Below are positions 1-9,182 of a stretch of 64,000 nucleotides of DNA, piece by piece (position 1 is the stretch's first letter; every line of letters begins with the position of its first letter). Under the pieces are notes generated by a model. It searched no databases and was not told the DNA's origin. It saw nothing but the letters and a program-made list of their open reading frames with translations. The position numbers were made by a program, and so were the translations under genes. Source of the stretch: Blepharisma japonicum (Eukaryota > Ciliophora > Heterotrichea > Heterotrichida > Blepharismidae). The stretch is taken from the NCBI GenBank assembly GCA_949751835.1, contig CATKHK010000029.1, positions 399,646-463,645 on the forward strand, written 5' to 3'.

Positions 1-38
1 AGCGAAATTGCAAGGATGATGACTAGGAATTTCTTCAT
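1..38 (-). CDS. 5' end of a probable secreted protein (partial)
   Basis: Only the first twelve codons lie in the window, reading MKKFLVIILAIS: a basic start followed by a hydrophobic run, which is the form of a cleavable signal peptide or first membrane segment. The ATG complement is at 36-38 and lies 110 bases downstream of the eRF1 stop on the same strand. The family cannot be told from so little sequence. Confidence 0.45.
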   Translation of the reverse strand, partial: MKKFLVIILAIS

Positions 39-148
39 ATTAATTTTATTTTATATTTGATGATAACAATACATAACCTTACGTGTTCTGAAATACTAAA
101 TAAAATTTAAAATATTTGCCCCAAGAAACTTTAATTTAAATTTTGCCC

Positions 149-1456
149 TTACATGAAATCCTCATCCCAATCTTCTTCATCCCCGTTTTCCCCTAGCTGG
201 GCTACGTCCAGTTGATATCTTAAAAACGCTCCAATTCCATTAAATCCTCTAGCAAATTGGCTGCCTTCTTGGCTTTTATCAGTGACTAGTTCAAGTTCAG
301 AACCGAACTTCATATAATTTTCCACAATCCACTCAGCTAATGGTCCTTGCTCTACTATATCAACCTTCTCTCCTTTTTCATTAACTGTACTTATTTCTGC
401 TTCTTTCCCTTGCTCACAATATACAATGTCTTCTCTTCCTGATTCTGGGTGTCTCAGCAAAGTCCTTACAACACTTAAATTTTCATAGAGAATGACTTTT
501 TCGCATGATCCCATCAAAAGTGCCCTCATTGTATCTTCAACTCCATAGCAATACTTCTTAGTATCCTGGGCAATTTCTTCAAAAAATTGGCTGATTATAG
601 CTTTTTCTCTTATAAATTTCACATTATTCAATGTATCTGCTGACAACTCAATTGCCTGCTGGAAGCCATTTTGTCCTCCATATGCGATGTCCACAACTTT
701 TACCACTTTGGATTGAAGTCTTTCGTCAAACATGTCGCTCTGAGCTAACTCCTTTTTAAACTCAGCACTTCCAGCAAGGATTATCCCAACGACATTTATC
801 TTGTCTCCTGTAATAAATTGCACAACTGCCTGCTCTGCAACTTTCCTCAAATAGTTGTGCCTTGATTCCATTCGAAGTCTTGAAAAACGAAGTGCAGACT
901 GACCACCTCTTCTGTGCTTTTTTGGTAAGTCAACCGAAAATTGGTTAAGGATCACTTTGGTGTTTCCTTGTAAGGTGCCAAATAGGGTACCGTTTCCATC
1001 TATAATGATAAATCCATATTTATCTTCCATAACCAAAAGGTCTTTTAGCGGCTGGGTGTGAAACACGTTGTTGCAAATGTAAATTTTCGTATTAATTGGC
1101 CTAAATGGCTCAATATCAATTGTGACTTTTTTCTCGATGACGTCTTTTTCGTTGAGGATTTCTCCACAGTATATCACAAGACCATTTTTAGGCATTCGGT
1201 TATTGTAAAGCTTCAATCTTTCTCGGATTGAAGTTAAAGCACTAAGGATTGCTTGACGGACCACACGGGATTTTATTGAGGTTGCAGAGCCGCACTCCTC
1301 ATTGATCATGCGGCCTGTAAGGGATAATTGTTCGGTAGGTGGAATGATGAGAGAGATAAGGGAAGTTCCATGCCCTCGGCACTTGTCAAGATTTTGAATC
1401 AATCTTTTAATTTTTCACTGCTCGATGTTCTCGGCTACTCCTCGGGAATCATCCAT
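149..1456 (-). CDS. ETF1: Eukaryotic peptide chain release factor 1 (eRF1) with variant TASNIKS motif
   Basis: A 435-residue class-1 release factor that recognises stop codons in the ribosomal A site and triggers peptidyl-tRNA hydrolysis. Length matches the family (about 437). The GTS motif is near residue 32, the GGQ catalytic motif is at 184-186 and the YxCxxxF motif reads YICNNVF at 126-132. The TASNIKS motif is replaced by SATSIKS at 57-63 (positions 1268-1288), so the decoding Asn is Ser; the Glu two residues before the motif Gly is kept. The start at 1456 is chosen because the usual N-terminus (EQWKIKRLI) then appears, with its conserved Trp encoded by UGA at 1415-1417. The C-terminus is acidic, as usual. 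No introns. The factor must spare UGA in this organism, so the motif change is likely functional, though a paralogue with another motif could exist elsewhere. Confidence 0.95.
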
Positions 1457-2206
1457 TTTTATCTAAATTATCCTTTGGAATATGGATTTATCCAAAAAAG
1501 ATAAAAATTCAATAAATTCATATTTCAAATTGGTGATGTCTGATGCTTTCTGATTAATATTTAAAAATTTTGTAAACTAAAACATCACATTCTATTCTCA
1601 AGTTCTTTAAATTTTATTATAGATAGATCCAAAGAATTAAATCATACCTAAATAGCTTTTCAAATTTATTCAGCTCTAATTATGTATAATTTTATTTCCT
1701 ATTAATAGTTTTCCTATTAAAAGTTTAAGCTTTTTCATATTTGCTTAAATTTATGCATTTGCAGCCAAGTTGTAATTGTGAAGAAATATTAAATACTGAG
1801 AGCTATAAGTTAAGCGTTGATTTCTTTTTAATGTTGAATAATTAAAAATAGATAATTCTTATTTAAGAATTAAAAGATAAAGGATAAATTTCCATATTTA
1901 ATTAAAATTGGCTTGGATAATTTTAATAATAAAAAATTTATATGCTATGTGGAAATCTTACTTAAATCGTACGAGCATAATTTATTTAAACTAGATTGCA
2001 ATGACTTGATGAAGAAAAATTAATTATATTTAGTAAATTTATGGTTTATTTGGCTGTTTAATTAATTTTCTGATATAAAAAGAGTTAGAAACGACCATAT
2101 CTATATTAATTTATTGAAAAATTTCTAAATTAATTGTGTTTCAATACTTAAAATGGCAATTGAAACTATGCATAACTAATATAAAGTTTAGTATATAGCA
2201 TCTATC
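1457..2206. other. Non-coding spacer, nothing recognised
   Basis: AT-rich DNA between the eRF1 start and the end of the next minus-strand gene. Read on both strands with UGA as sense, no open frame with a plausible start, no tRNA-like fold and no repeat was seen. Confidence 0.5.
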
Positions 2207-2956
2207 CTATTCCATCAAGATTCCAAAATTTCCAGCAATTATAATTTTGGTATTTTTGTACTCCGATTTGTTTAGAAAGTTTCCTACAGCTCTTAAAGTG
2301 CTCTCATAAAATTTTTCTTTTATTTCAAGACCTTGAATTTCAGAGCATTGAAAGCTTGCAAACAAAATATATTCTGTTCAGCTAGATTTTTCTCTTAAAA
2401 GTCCTATAACTCCAAAAATCGCTGCATCAATAAAATGAAACCTCTGCATGAGTTCATATTTATTATCTTTTCAAGATATCATGCATCCATCTTCATCTCT
2501 ATTCCTATAAATTGATTGGTATCCCTGAATTAAAGAATATTGATCGCATCCATCTTGAATATGTTGAAAGGCAATTATATCTGGGTTTTCAGAATAAATT
2601 GATTCAAAAATAAATCTTTCTTTGGTTTCTTGCATTGTATTCTTTCTAGAATAATGCCCCTGTGGCGTAGTTATTGAAGATATATCGTAACTAAGAATTT
2701 TTGGGCCATTGTCAATTGGTTTTATTTTATTTTGAATAGATCTCTTGTTCTTAGATGGCTTTGATTCAGAACTTAGCCATAATTCAGATAAATTTTGAGT
2801 AATTTGATGATCTTGAATAGGAGCCTCAACTTTTTGAGGGATAGGAGCTGGCTTTGATGCTGTTTTTATTGTATAAGCACCATCTGTGACTACACCTGAA
2901 TTTTGGCTTCTTTTTATTGGTTTTCTTGATATGTTTGGAAGACAAATATCATCCAT
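2207..2956 (-). CDS. Degenerate endonuclease/exonuclease/phosphatase (EEP)-like protein
   Basis: 249 residues, joined through two in-frame UGA codons (2471-2473 and one near 2387). The N-terminal 80 residues are basic and low in complexity. The rest resembles the CCR4/nocturnin deadenylase type of EEP fold: ILSYDISS where the family has a 'M-S-Y-N' strand, then NPDIIAFQHIQ where it has 'PDIIALQEV', then RDEDGCMISWK ('REDGCAIFYK'), and near the end KIIIAGNFGIL ('ILCGDFN'). The metal-binding Glu of the 'LQE' motif is His and the catalytic Asp of 'GDFN' is Asn, and the protein stops just after that strand, so the C-terminal His motif is missing. I infer a non-catalytic remnant or pseudoenzyme. 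The EEP assignment rests on motif reading only. Confidence 0.6.
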
Positions 2957-3130
2957 TTTTGCTATTAAATATATACATTTCTATGTTTTATGCATTTTTT
3001 TCAAATTGTTTATTTAATTAGAAATTTATTGACTCATTTTCTTAAGGTGTAAAATTCAAGTTTGGGAGTTTATAAACTTTAATTAATTAGTATTAATGTT
3101 TGTAAATAATAAATAATTTCTAGTTTTATC

Positions 3131-4336
3131 CTACACAAATCCACAACATTTCTTTTTATTTCGTATTTTTATCTTTTCTTCTTTGATTTTTCTATTATTT
3201 TTCTTAGATGGTTTTTTGTTATCGATATCAGTTTTTTTGCCTGTGAAAGTATTTTTACTAGCAGTCACTTCTTGCATTGATATTAGTGACGCTCTATCCA
3301 CAACATCATTTTCTAAATCCACATTTCCTTCATCTTCATCTGTAGGATTTACAATTAGCTTAAGCTCTTCTTTCAAATCAGGACTTAAATTATGAGAAAT
3401 AAACAAGCTTTCCACTAGCAAACTGGGATTTTGGCTATCATCTTCTTCTTGCCAATACGCATTAACTCCATCATTTACTACAATTTTAGTAAGTAATTGA
3501 TCAAGATTAATGCTACTTCTGGCAATAGAATCAATTTTTTTACAGTCAGAACTAGCGTTTTCTATATCCTGAGGAGAGTTCTCATCAACTTCTTTAAGTC
3601 GTGAAATATTTGCCTCAGCTGATTCTATGCAGCTTATTAATCTTGTCAGCCTAGCCTCAGTCTCTCCTATATCCTCTTTAAGTGATTTCATATCCAAATA
3701 CACTTCTGCCTGCTCTTTCACTAAAGTAGGCATTTTTTCACAGATTTCTTGTGCTTCCATATCTTTAACAGTATATGTATAAGCCTTCATAACTCACGTA
3801 GAAAGTGCCACAATCTCATCAGGTATTCTACCATCACGAATCATAAGAGAAAGATTATGTTTTTTCTGAATCTGCAATATAAAATCAAGGCTTTCAGGCT
3901 CAAGGTTTTGAGGATCAAATGACTGCAAAGTTTCTTGGAAAGTCTCACAGTCTTTGATAACTCTCTAATTAGAAAATACTCGAAAAGTCGACCAAGTACC
4001 TGTGGAATAGCCAATCATTAAACAGATCGCAATGCTTAAATCTTGAAGAAGTGGCCATGGGTTTATGATTTCTAGAATTGAGCGAAGCTGAAACTTATTA
4101 AATGATTCTGCTATTAGGCTGGCTTCTTTTGCTGCAGCTCGACTTTCAGAAACAACAGCTGAATAATATTTTTCTTGCTCTTCTAAGATGAGATTGCATC
4201 GTTTGAATTGAGACTCAAGGGAACCTAACTCAGCTTTGTAGCTTCATAAAGAAAGTTTATTGGCTTCTATTCCGCGCTTGCATTCGTTGGTTAGAGACTG
4301 CTGCTCTTTGATCAGTTTTGAAATTAATTCTGACAT
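3131..4336 (-). CDS. Free-standing dynein stalk / microtubule-binding-domain protein
   Basis: 396 residues after removal of one 15-nt intron and reading two UGA as Trp. Residues about 1-100 form a coiled coil, then comes a globular part with dynein heavy-chain stalk-tip features: INPWPLLQDLSIAICLMIG matches the 'NPP..VK...E.IC.LLG' helix, followed by an aligned Trp, FQETLQSFDPQNL matches the 'F...L..FD..NI' helix, and ALSTWVMKAYTYT matches the 'AC..M..W..A...Y' helix that leads into the returning coiled coil (about 230-290). No AAA modules are present; the gene ends with a Lys-rich stretch and CGFV, a possible CaaX prenylation box. A microtubule- or membrane-linked role is inference. Start at 4336 is the first ATG of the open frame. 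Confidence 0.7.
3965..3979 (-). other. 15-nt intron in the dynein-stalk-like gene
   Basis: GTATTTTCTAATTAG on the minus strand. It contains an in-frame TAG; removing it joins STFR to RVIKDCETF inside the conserved stalk-tip region. Confidence 0.9.
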
Positions 4337-4816
4337 TGTATATAAATTTTCAAAAAGGCGGAAGTGAGGGTGCAATTATTAAGAAGTTTTTGAGGGATTT
4401 AATGTCAACACATTTATAGCATCTTTTAATTATTTATGATAATATTTTTCTATCTATGATTTGATTTAAATAAATAAATCCAGTAATAAAAGTGAGCTTA
4501 TGATTAAAGATTCTTATTTCAAAATGAGAAAAATTCTAAGAACTTCAAGCTTTAAATGAGATAAAGATCTTAATTTATACTCATTAAATGAAGTATCTCC
4601 ATAGAGAAGTTCTATTAATAGTTTATTTTAATCTCAAAATCTTTTTAAATTTGGATAAAACTATAAAAGAAGAAAATAGTTAATATGTTGGTAAGATTAT
4701 GATATAATCATAATCAATTTCAAAGCAAAGTATATAAGCTTAATGTTTTTTGATAATCTCGCTTGTGATAATCATAAATAAATTTTATTACTAATTTAAT
4801 AATCGTTTATTAAGCA
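4337..4816. other. Non-coding spacer between divergent genes
   Basis: 480 bases of AT-rich DNA upstream of both neighbouring genes, so it should hold both promoters. No specific motif could be recognised. Confidence 0.4.
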
Positions 4817-5785
4817 ATGTGCAATTGAATTCAGCTTACTATCGTATCAAGCTTATCATTTGCATTGAGTGATGGGATTTATGATTTTGTGGTAGGAAAA
4901 GAAAAGAAGGGAACTCTCAATTATGTACAAAATCTATTTGTTTCGGCATTTATATGTGCAATCACTGGAAATGGGTGTTTGTGATTGATATGAGATGCAG
5001 ATCAGGATGAAATGTCAAAAGCATTAAATATTTCTATTTTGGCAGGAATATTTTACTTTGCATCACATCTATTGCTACTAAAATCATTTGAAAGCACTCC
5101 AAGTACTGTTTTACTACCTTTGCTTCAGGCAGGCACTGTCTTTACATTATTTGGCTCTATAATTAAAAGCTGAATTGTAGGAGAAACTTGGCTTGAAAAT
5201 TATTGGCATCTCTTATCATATGTTTTATTATTAATAGGAGGACTTTTGCCTGCTACACAAGGGAATCTCCTTAGAGCTTTTTCTATAAAATTTTGAAAGC
5301 AGCCAAATGTGATTTACCCTATTTTTGCTGAAATTTTCTACTCATTTTATGATTTAGCTATTTCATCAATTGAAGTAAATAAAGAAAGCTCATTTGATAT
5401 GCAGCTATATATGACAGCGGTCACACGAACTGTTTTTATCATATGCTTTCTTATCTTTTTGCCACTTCGAAAAAAAGAGATGAGCGACGTAGTGAATCTA
5501 GGATATTCAATGGCCTTCTTATTTTCTGCAATTTCTGAAATTCTCACACAGCTTGCATTTTTTGTCTCTGCTGGGGCGTTCATGTGCTATTATCAAGTTA
5601 GCCTTGTTCACGCAGCTGAAGGTTCACTTATACAGTGCTTCAACTTGATTTTTTCTTTTTGCTTGAAATATTATTTTAATCTTGGAAAGTCGAACTCAAT
5701 ACAGGTGATATTTATTTAGAATATGGATATAAAAGCATTTTCATTTTTGCTAATTGTATTAGGTTTATATATCAGCACATTATAA
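4817..5785 (+). CDS. Multispan membrane protein, possibly a drug/metabolite-type transporter
   Basis: 317 residues with one 15-nt intron and five in-frame UGA codons. About eight to ten hydrophobic segments are spread over the whole length, with short polar loops and a C-terminal segment (KAFSFLLIVLGLYIST) that exists only if the intron is removed. The general plan (two similar halves, loops with Gly and Glu, small size) fits DMT/EamA-like carriers, but no family motif is conclusive. The ATG at 4817 follows an in-frame TAA. The gene ends 16 bases from the convergent LRR gene. Confidence 0.7.
5705..5719 (+). other. 15-nt intron
   Basis: GTGATATTTATTTAG, with a GTG rather than GTA start. Its in-frame TAG would truncate the protein before the last membrane segment; splicing joins SIQ to NMDIKAF. 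Confidence 0.85.
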
Positions 5786-5801
5786 GCTAATAATTAGTCT
5801 G

Positions 5802-6791
5802 CTATAAGTAAATCTCTGTAGACATGCTTGCAAGCGTGATTTCTTGGCGTTGCTGACTGACATCGCAGCCTAAAAGGCCAAGGCATTTTAAGTTCAGTGA
5901 TGAAAGGATCCTAATTATTGAGGCTGATCCTTCGCTGGTTATGTTGTTTCTATCTAAATAAAGATCAGTTAAAGAAGAAAGCCTTGAAAGATATTCACAG
6001 CTTTCTGATAAGCAGTGGTTGTCCAAGTCAGTCTGCTCGAAATTAAGAATTTGGACAGACTTGGGAAGGCTTGAGATAATAGCCGAAATTCCAGAAGAGA
6101 ACAACTTATTTTCTCCTATATTTAGGACCTTTAGCTTAGTGAGTTTGTAAATTTCAAATCCTATAAATGCTGCTCCTTTAGCTCCGATTTCTGCATTATG
6201 AATATCAAGGACTTCTAGCTTAGGAGTATATGAAAAAGTATTAGCCAATGCTCTTGCACCTTGATTTCCTAACCGATTTTGGCTCAAGTTTAATTCTTTT
6301 AAATTGATCAATGTTAACAAACTTGTCGAAATTAAAATAACACTTTCTGTTCCAATACCTATATCTTCGAGCACAAGTTTTTCAAGTTTTGTAAGCTTGC
6401 CCAAGCTTAAGCTGAATATATCAGCTGCCTTATCTCCCATTCTGTTCCTACTCAAATTCAACTCTTTTAAGCTAATCATATCCATCAAAGATGTAGCAAG
6501 AACTTCGCACGACCCTTCAAGCAGTTGACAATTATTCAAATTAAGCACACTTACATGTGAATAATATGGGAGTATTGCAGCCAAATACTTTCCGCATTCC
6601 TCTCCTAAACTTTTATCTGCCAGATCTATATTTGCCACTGAACTCATTTGTTCTTTGAATACTTTTTCAGCTAGCGCATGGACTTTGGGGTGCATATGAG
6701 GGATATGAACACTCTGCTCATTTAAAATTGGTGAACTATTCAAGCTTTCCTTAGATTTTGCAGCTTTAGGACTGCATTCACAGTTGCCCAT
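5802..6791 (-). CDS. Leucine-rich-repeat (RNI-type) protein with acylated N-terminus
   Basis: 329 residues. From about residue 55 onward there are at least seven repeats of roughly 28 residues with the ribonuclease-inhibitor pattern, for example LKELNLSRNRMGDKAA and LKELNLSQNRLGNQGA. The start MGNCECSP gives Gly2 for N-myristoylation and Cys4/Cys6 for palmitoylation, so the protein is probably membrane-attached; this is inferred from the motif. RNI-type LRR proteins usually act as binding scaffolds. No catalytic domain. No UGA codon is used. Stop TAG. Confidence 0.85.
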   Translation of the reverse strand: MGNCECSPKAAKSKESLNSSPILNEQSVHIPHMHPKVHALAEKVFKEQMSSVANIDLADKSLGEECGKYLAAILPYYSHVSVLNLNNCQLLEGSCEVLATSLMDMISLKELNLSRNRMGDKAADIFSLSLGKLTKLEKLVLEDIGIGTESVILISTSLLTLINLKELNLSQNRLGNQGARALANTFSYTPKLEVLDIHNAEIGAKGAAFIGFEIYKLTKLKVLNIGENKLFSSGISAIISSLPKSVQILNFEQTDLDNHCLSESCEYLSRLSSLTDLYLDRNNITSEGSASIIRILSSLNLKCLGLLGCDVSQQRQEITLASMSTEIYL

Positions 6792-6821
6792 TTCTTAATC
6801 CAATTATCAATAATAACTAAG

Positions 6822-7580
6822 ATGGCGAACCAATTTGGACTTCCTAAGAAACAAAACCCCTGGTATCAGTTTTGGCTTCCTCCAGAAGAGCCTCTGTATC
6901 CAGCCAGCAGCATGGGGCACTTAATAGCTCCTCTTGAGATCCAAAATTTCAAAGCAGAGTACAAAGGATTCCCAGATCAGACCTCGCCATTGACGGCAAG
7001 AATTAGCAATGCTTACGCCTCAGTAATCAGCATCGCAAATGGTACGATCCGGTCCGCAATGTTCAAGCTAACTATAATCAGAATTATTTTGGGTTTTTAT
7101 CTTTTATGGGCATCCATAGATATTTTGATCGGTTTAATCACTATAAATCCGATAACTTTCGTCTTAAATACCATATATGCCGTGCTCTGTATTTTGGGAA
7201 TGAGACTGGGTGCAGCTCAGTATGTTACGAGGATGGCTAAACATATGAATTTAATGAATAGAACGCTTGGATCTATTTCAGATGAACTGCTTAGAAATAC
7301 AGGTGTTAGAGTTGTAGCTGGAAACTCCTGCTATTGGCTGGATTTTTATGATACTAGCATGCAAGCACCAATAGGAATAAGTTCGGCTGGAATAAGCCCA
7401 TTCCAAGTAGCAGGATATCAGGTTGGACCACAATATCAACCTCAAACTCAATACGAAGCACCGCAACAACCATTGTTGATGCAACCACAACGTCAGCCTC
7501 AATCATTCGCTTTAAATCAAATTAATCCTCAAGGAAGTCTAAGCCAGCCTCTCCAAGAATACTCAAATCAGCCTCATTAA
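6822..7580 (+). CDS. Two-helix membrane protein with Gln/Pro-rich tail
   Basis: 252 residues, not recognised. The N-terminal 50 residues are Pro- and Trp-rich (KQNPWYQFWLPP). Two adjacent hydrophobic segments at about 86-105 and 109-127 look like a membrane hairpin, followed by a conserved-looking soluble stretch and, from about 195, a low-complexity tail rich in Gln and Pro with PQ and QPQ runs. All Trp codons are UGG. It is divergent from the LRR gene with only 30 bases between the two ATGs, so the two probably share a promoter region. Confidence 0.75.
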   Translation: MANQFGLPKKQNPWYQFWLPPEEPLYPASSMGHLIAPLEIQNFKAEYKGFPDQTSPLTARISNAYASVISIANGTIRSAMFKLTIIRIILGFYLLWASIDILIGLITINPITFVLNTIYAVLCILGMRLGAAQYVTRMAKHMNLMNRTLGSISDELLRNTGVRVVAGNSCYWLDFYDTSMQAPIGISSAGISPFQVAGYQVGPQYQPQTQYEAPQQPLLMQPQRQPQSFALNQINPQGSLSQPLQEYSNQPH

Positions 7581-7853
7581 TAACTGATATGATCAATTAT
7601 CTAATATAATTGAATTAATTAATATATAGAGCTATGCAATGATATTTCCTTATTTTTATTGCGGTAATATCAAAATAAATTTATAATTTTTAAAAGCAGT
7701 TATTTAAGCACTTCAGTTGTATTTTTGTTTTACTTTGCTAATTAATTTATAAGCTCATCACCATTTGACTCCAAATTAAATACTAATTTTTATTTTCACA
7801 GATTACTACAATATATGGTAATTAAATTTTTATTTTTTAATTTTGTAATTATT

Positions 7854-8198
7854 ATGAAACCAGAAATTTGGGAACTAACTCATAGGTTATGGGGGATAGA
7901 AATCAGCATTTATGATATGTGCATCATTGTTTTCAATTTTCTCATGGTAATTTTGGCAGCTTTGTGTTTTGCAATTGCGTATTGTGGGAAGAAAGAGAGC
8001 ATAAAAGGTAACTATCAAACAAATGGATATGTTAATATTGGAGATACTGGAAATTTGAAAGCGTTCAAAATAGGTGGACAAGCTGGGCTAGCAAAAAGAA
8101 AAAGCACGTTTAGAATACCTACAAATAAAAACATTAAAGAAGATATTTCATGCAGTGTTTGTGGGATTGGGCTGGTATTTGGTAGTCAGCTTGGATAG
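7854..8198 (+). CDS. Small single-pass membrane protein, unknown
   Basis: 114 residues from the ATG at 7854. A hydrophobic segment at about 22-45 (CIIVFNFLMVILAALCF) is followed by a basic cytosolic-type tail. No family recognised. An in-frame ATG at 7815 would add 13 hydrophobic residues but sits in a very AT-rich leader, so the later start is preferred. The gene stands alone between two spacers. Confidence 0.5.
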   Translation: MKPEIWELTHRLWGIEISIYDMCIIVFNFLMVILAALCFAIAYCGKKESIKGNYQTNGYVNIGDTGNLKAFKIGGQAGLAKRKSTFRIPTNKNIKEDISCSVCGIGLVFGSQLG

Positions 8199-8510
8199 GC
8201 TATAATCTATCATAATTTTTCTTAAATTCATAATGGAATTATTATATGAAATTTAAAGAATGTATATATATGGATTATTATGGAATTATTCAAATTTTAA
8301 ATTATTATTATTTGTTTATATTTATTACTTTTGTCATTAACTATTACTATAGATTAATTTTTCTAAATAATTGATTTCTAAAGTGAGCAAAATATATAAT
8401 AATTAGTAATCCTTCAAAGCTACTATATTTAAATATATTTATAAATATCAGTACTTATATAGTCCAACTCTTCTTAATGTTCATCGAATTAATAATATGA
8501 TTATTAATAA
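8199..8510. other. Non-coding spacer, nothing recognised
   Basis: 312 bases of more than usually AT-rich sequence between two plus-strand genes. No open frame or repeat seen. Confidence 0.4.
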
Positions 8511-9144
8511 ATGTCAGAATCTTTCAAGAATTTACTGGAAGATGCTTGAATCGAAGACTTACTGATGCAAAATGAAGATGAAGACTTTAGCGAGTAACTC
8601 ATATAGTAGAGAATTAATAGCAGATAGCATCAGCCGAGTGAATGAAGAAATTTTCAATTTAAATCTTGAGCATAATCAAATTAAGATGGATATATATGCT
8701 TTAAAAATAGAGAGGGCAAATATCAAGCGTACAATTGCAATTGATGAACAAACCAAACTCATTAAAAAGCACACTGAAAGGCATAAAAATGAGACTTATC
8801 AGAACTATTTAATAAATGAACTAATCAAATATAACAACATAGTGGAAGATTTGAAGTCAACAAAGGATTCAGCTTCAGTTGATAATCTACGCTTACGAAA
8901 CGATATTATATTAAAAGATATACAAATTGAAGAATTGACTTCTAGTTATGAATCAATTTCTGATGAATTAAAAGCGCTTGAATCTGCATTTTCACATAAA
9001 AAATCCTGTGAAAAACTGTCTAGTAGTACCATAATTTCATCTCAAACGCTCAAAAAAGACTCAAATCTCGACACATCGAAAATCCAAAATTTTTCATTTT
9101 TGCTTAATTTCACAACATCCTTATCAACTAATTCATCTAGATAA
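8511..9144 (+). CDS. Coiled-coil protein, unknown
   Basis: 205 residues after removal of a 16-nt intron; one UGA (EDAWIEDL). An acidic N-terminus leads into a long amphipathic helix (about 30-150) with Leu/Ile heptads and Lys/Glu between them, then a Ser/Thr-rich tail. No family recognised. The ATG at 8511 is chosen because it gives an acidic continuous exon 1 (MQNEDEDFSE) that joins the downstream frame only through the intron. Confidence 0.7.
8594..8609 (+). other. 16-nt intron
   Basis: GTAACTCATATAGTAG. Splicing joins DFSE to ELIADSI in frame. A 13-nt version ending at the earlier TAG keeps the same frame, but 16 nt matches the size of the other introns here. Confidence 0.75.
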
Positions 9145-9182
9145 ATACTAAAAATCTAATTAAAGTTGAAGATAAGTTTAGA

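Noticed and set aside
3183-3395. Hydrophobic plus-strand ORF over the dynein-stalk-like gene
   Set aside because: Antisense to a charged coiled-coil region, no start context, and the sense frame has clear family similarity.
5789-5801. Possible shared terminator between the convergent genes at 5785 and 5802
   Set aside because: Only 16 AT-rich bases separate the stops; no hairpin or signal can be supported.
8594-8606. 13-nt intron reading GTAACTCATATAG
   Set aside because: It keeps the frame, but the 16-nt version ending at the next TAG fits the 15/16-nt size of all other introns.
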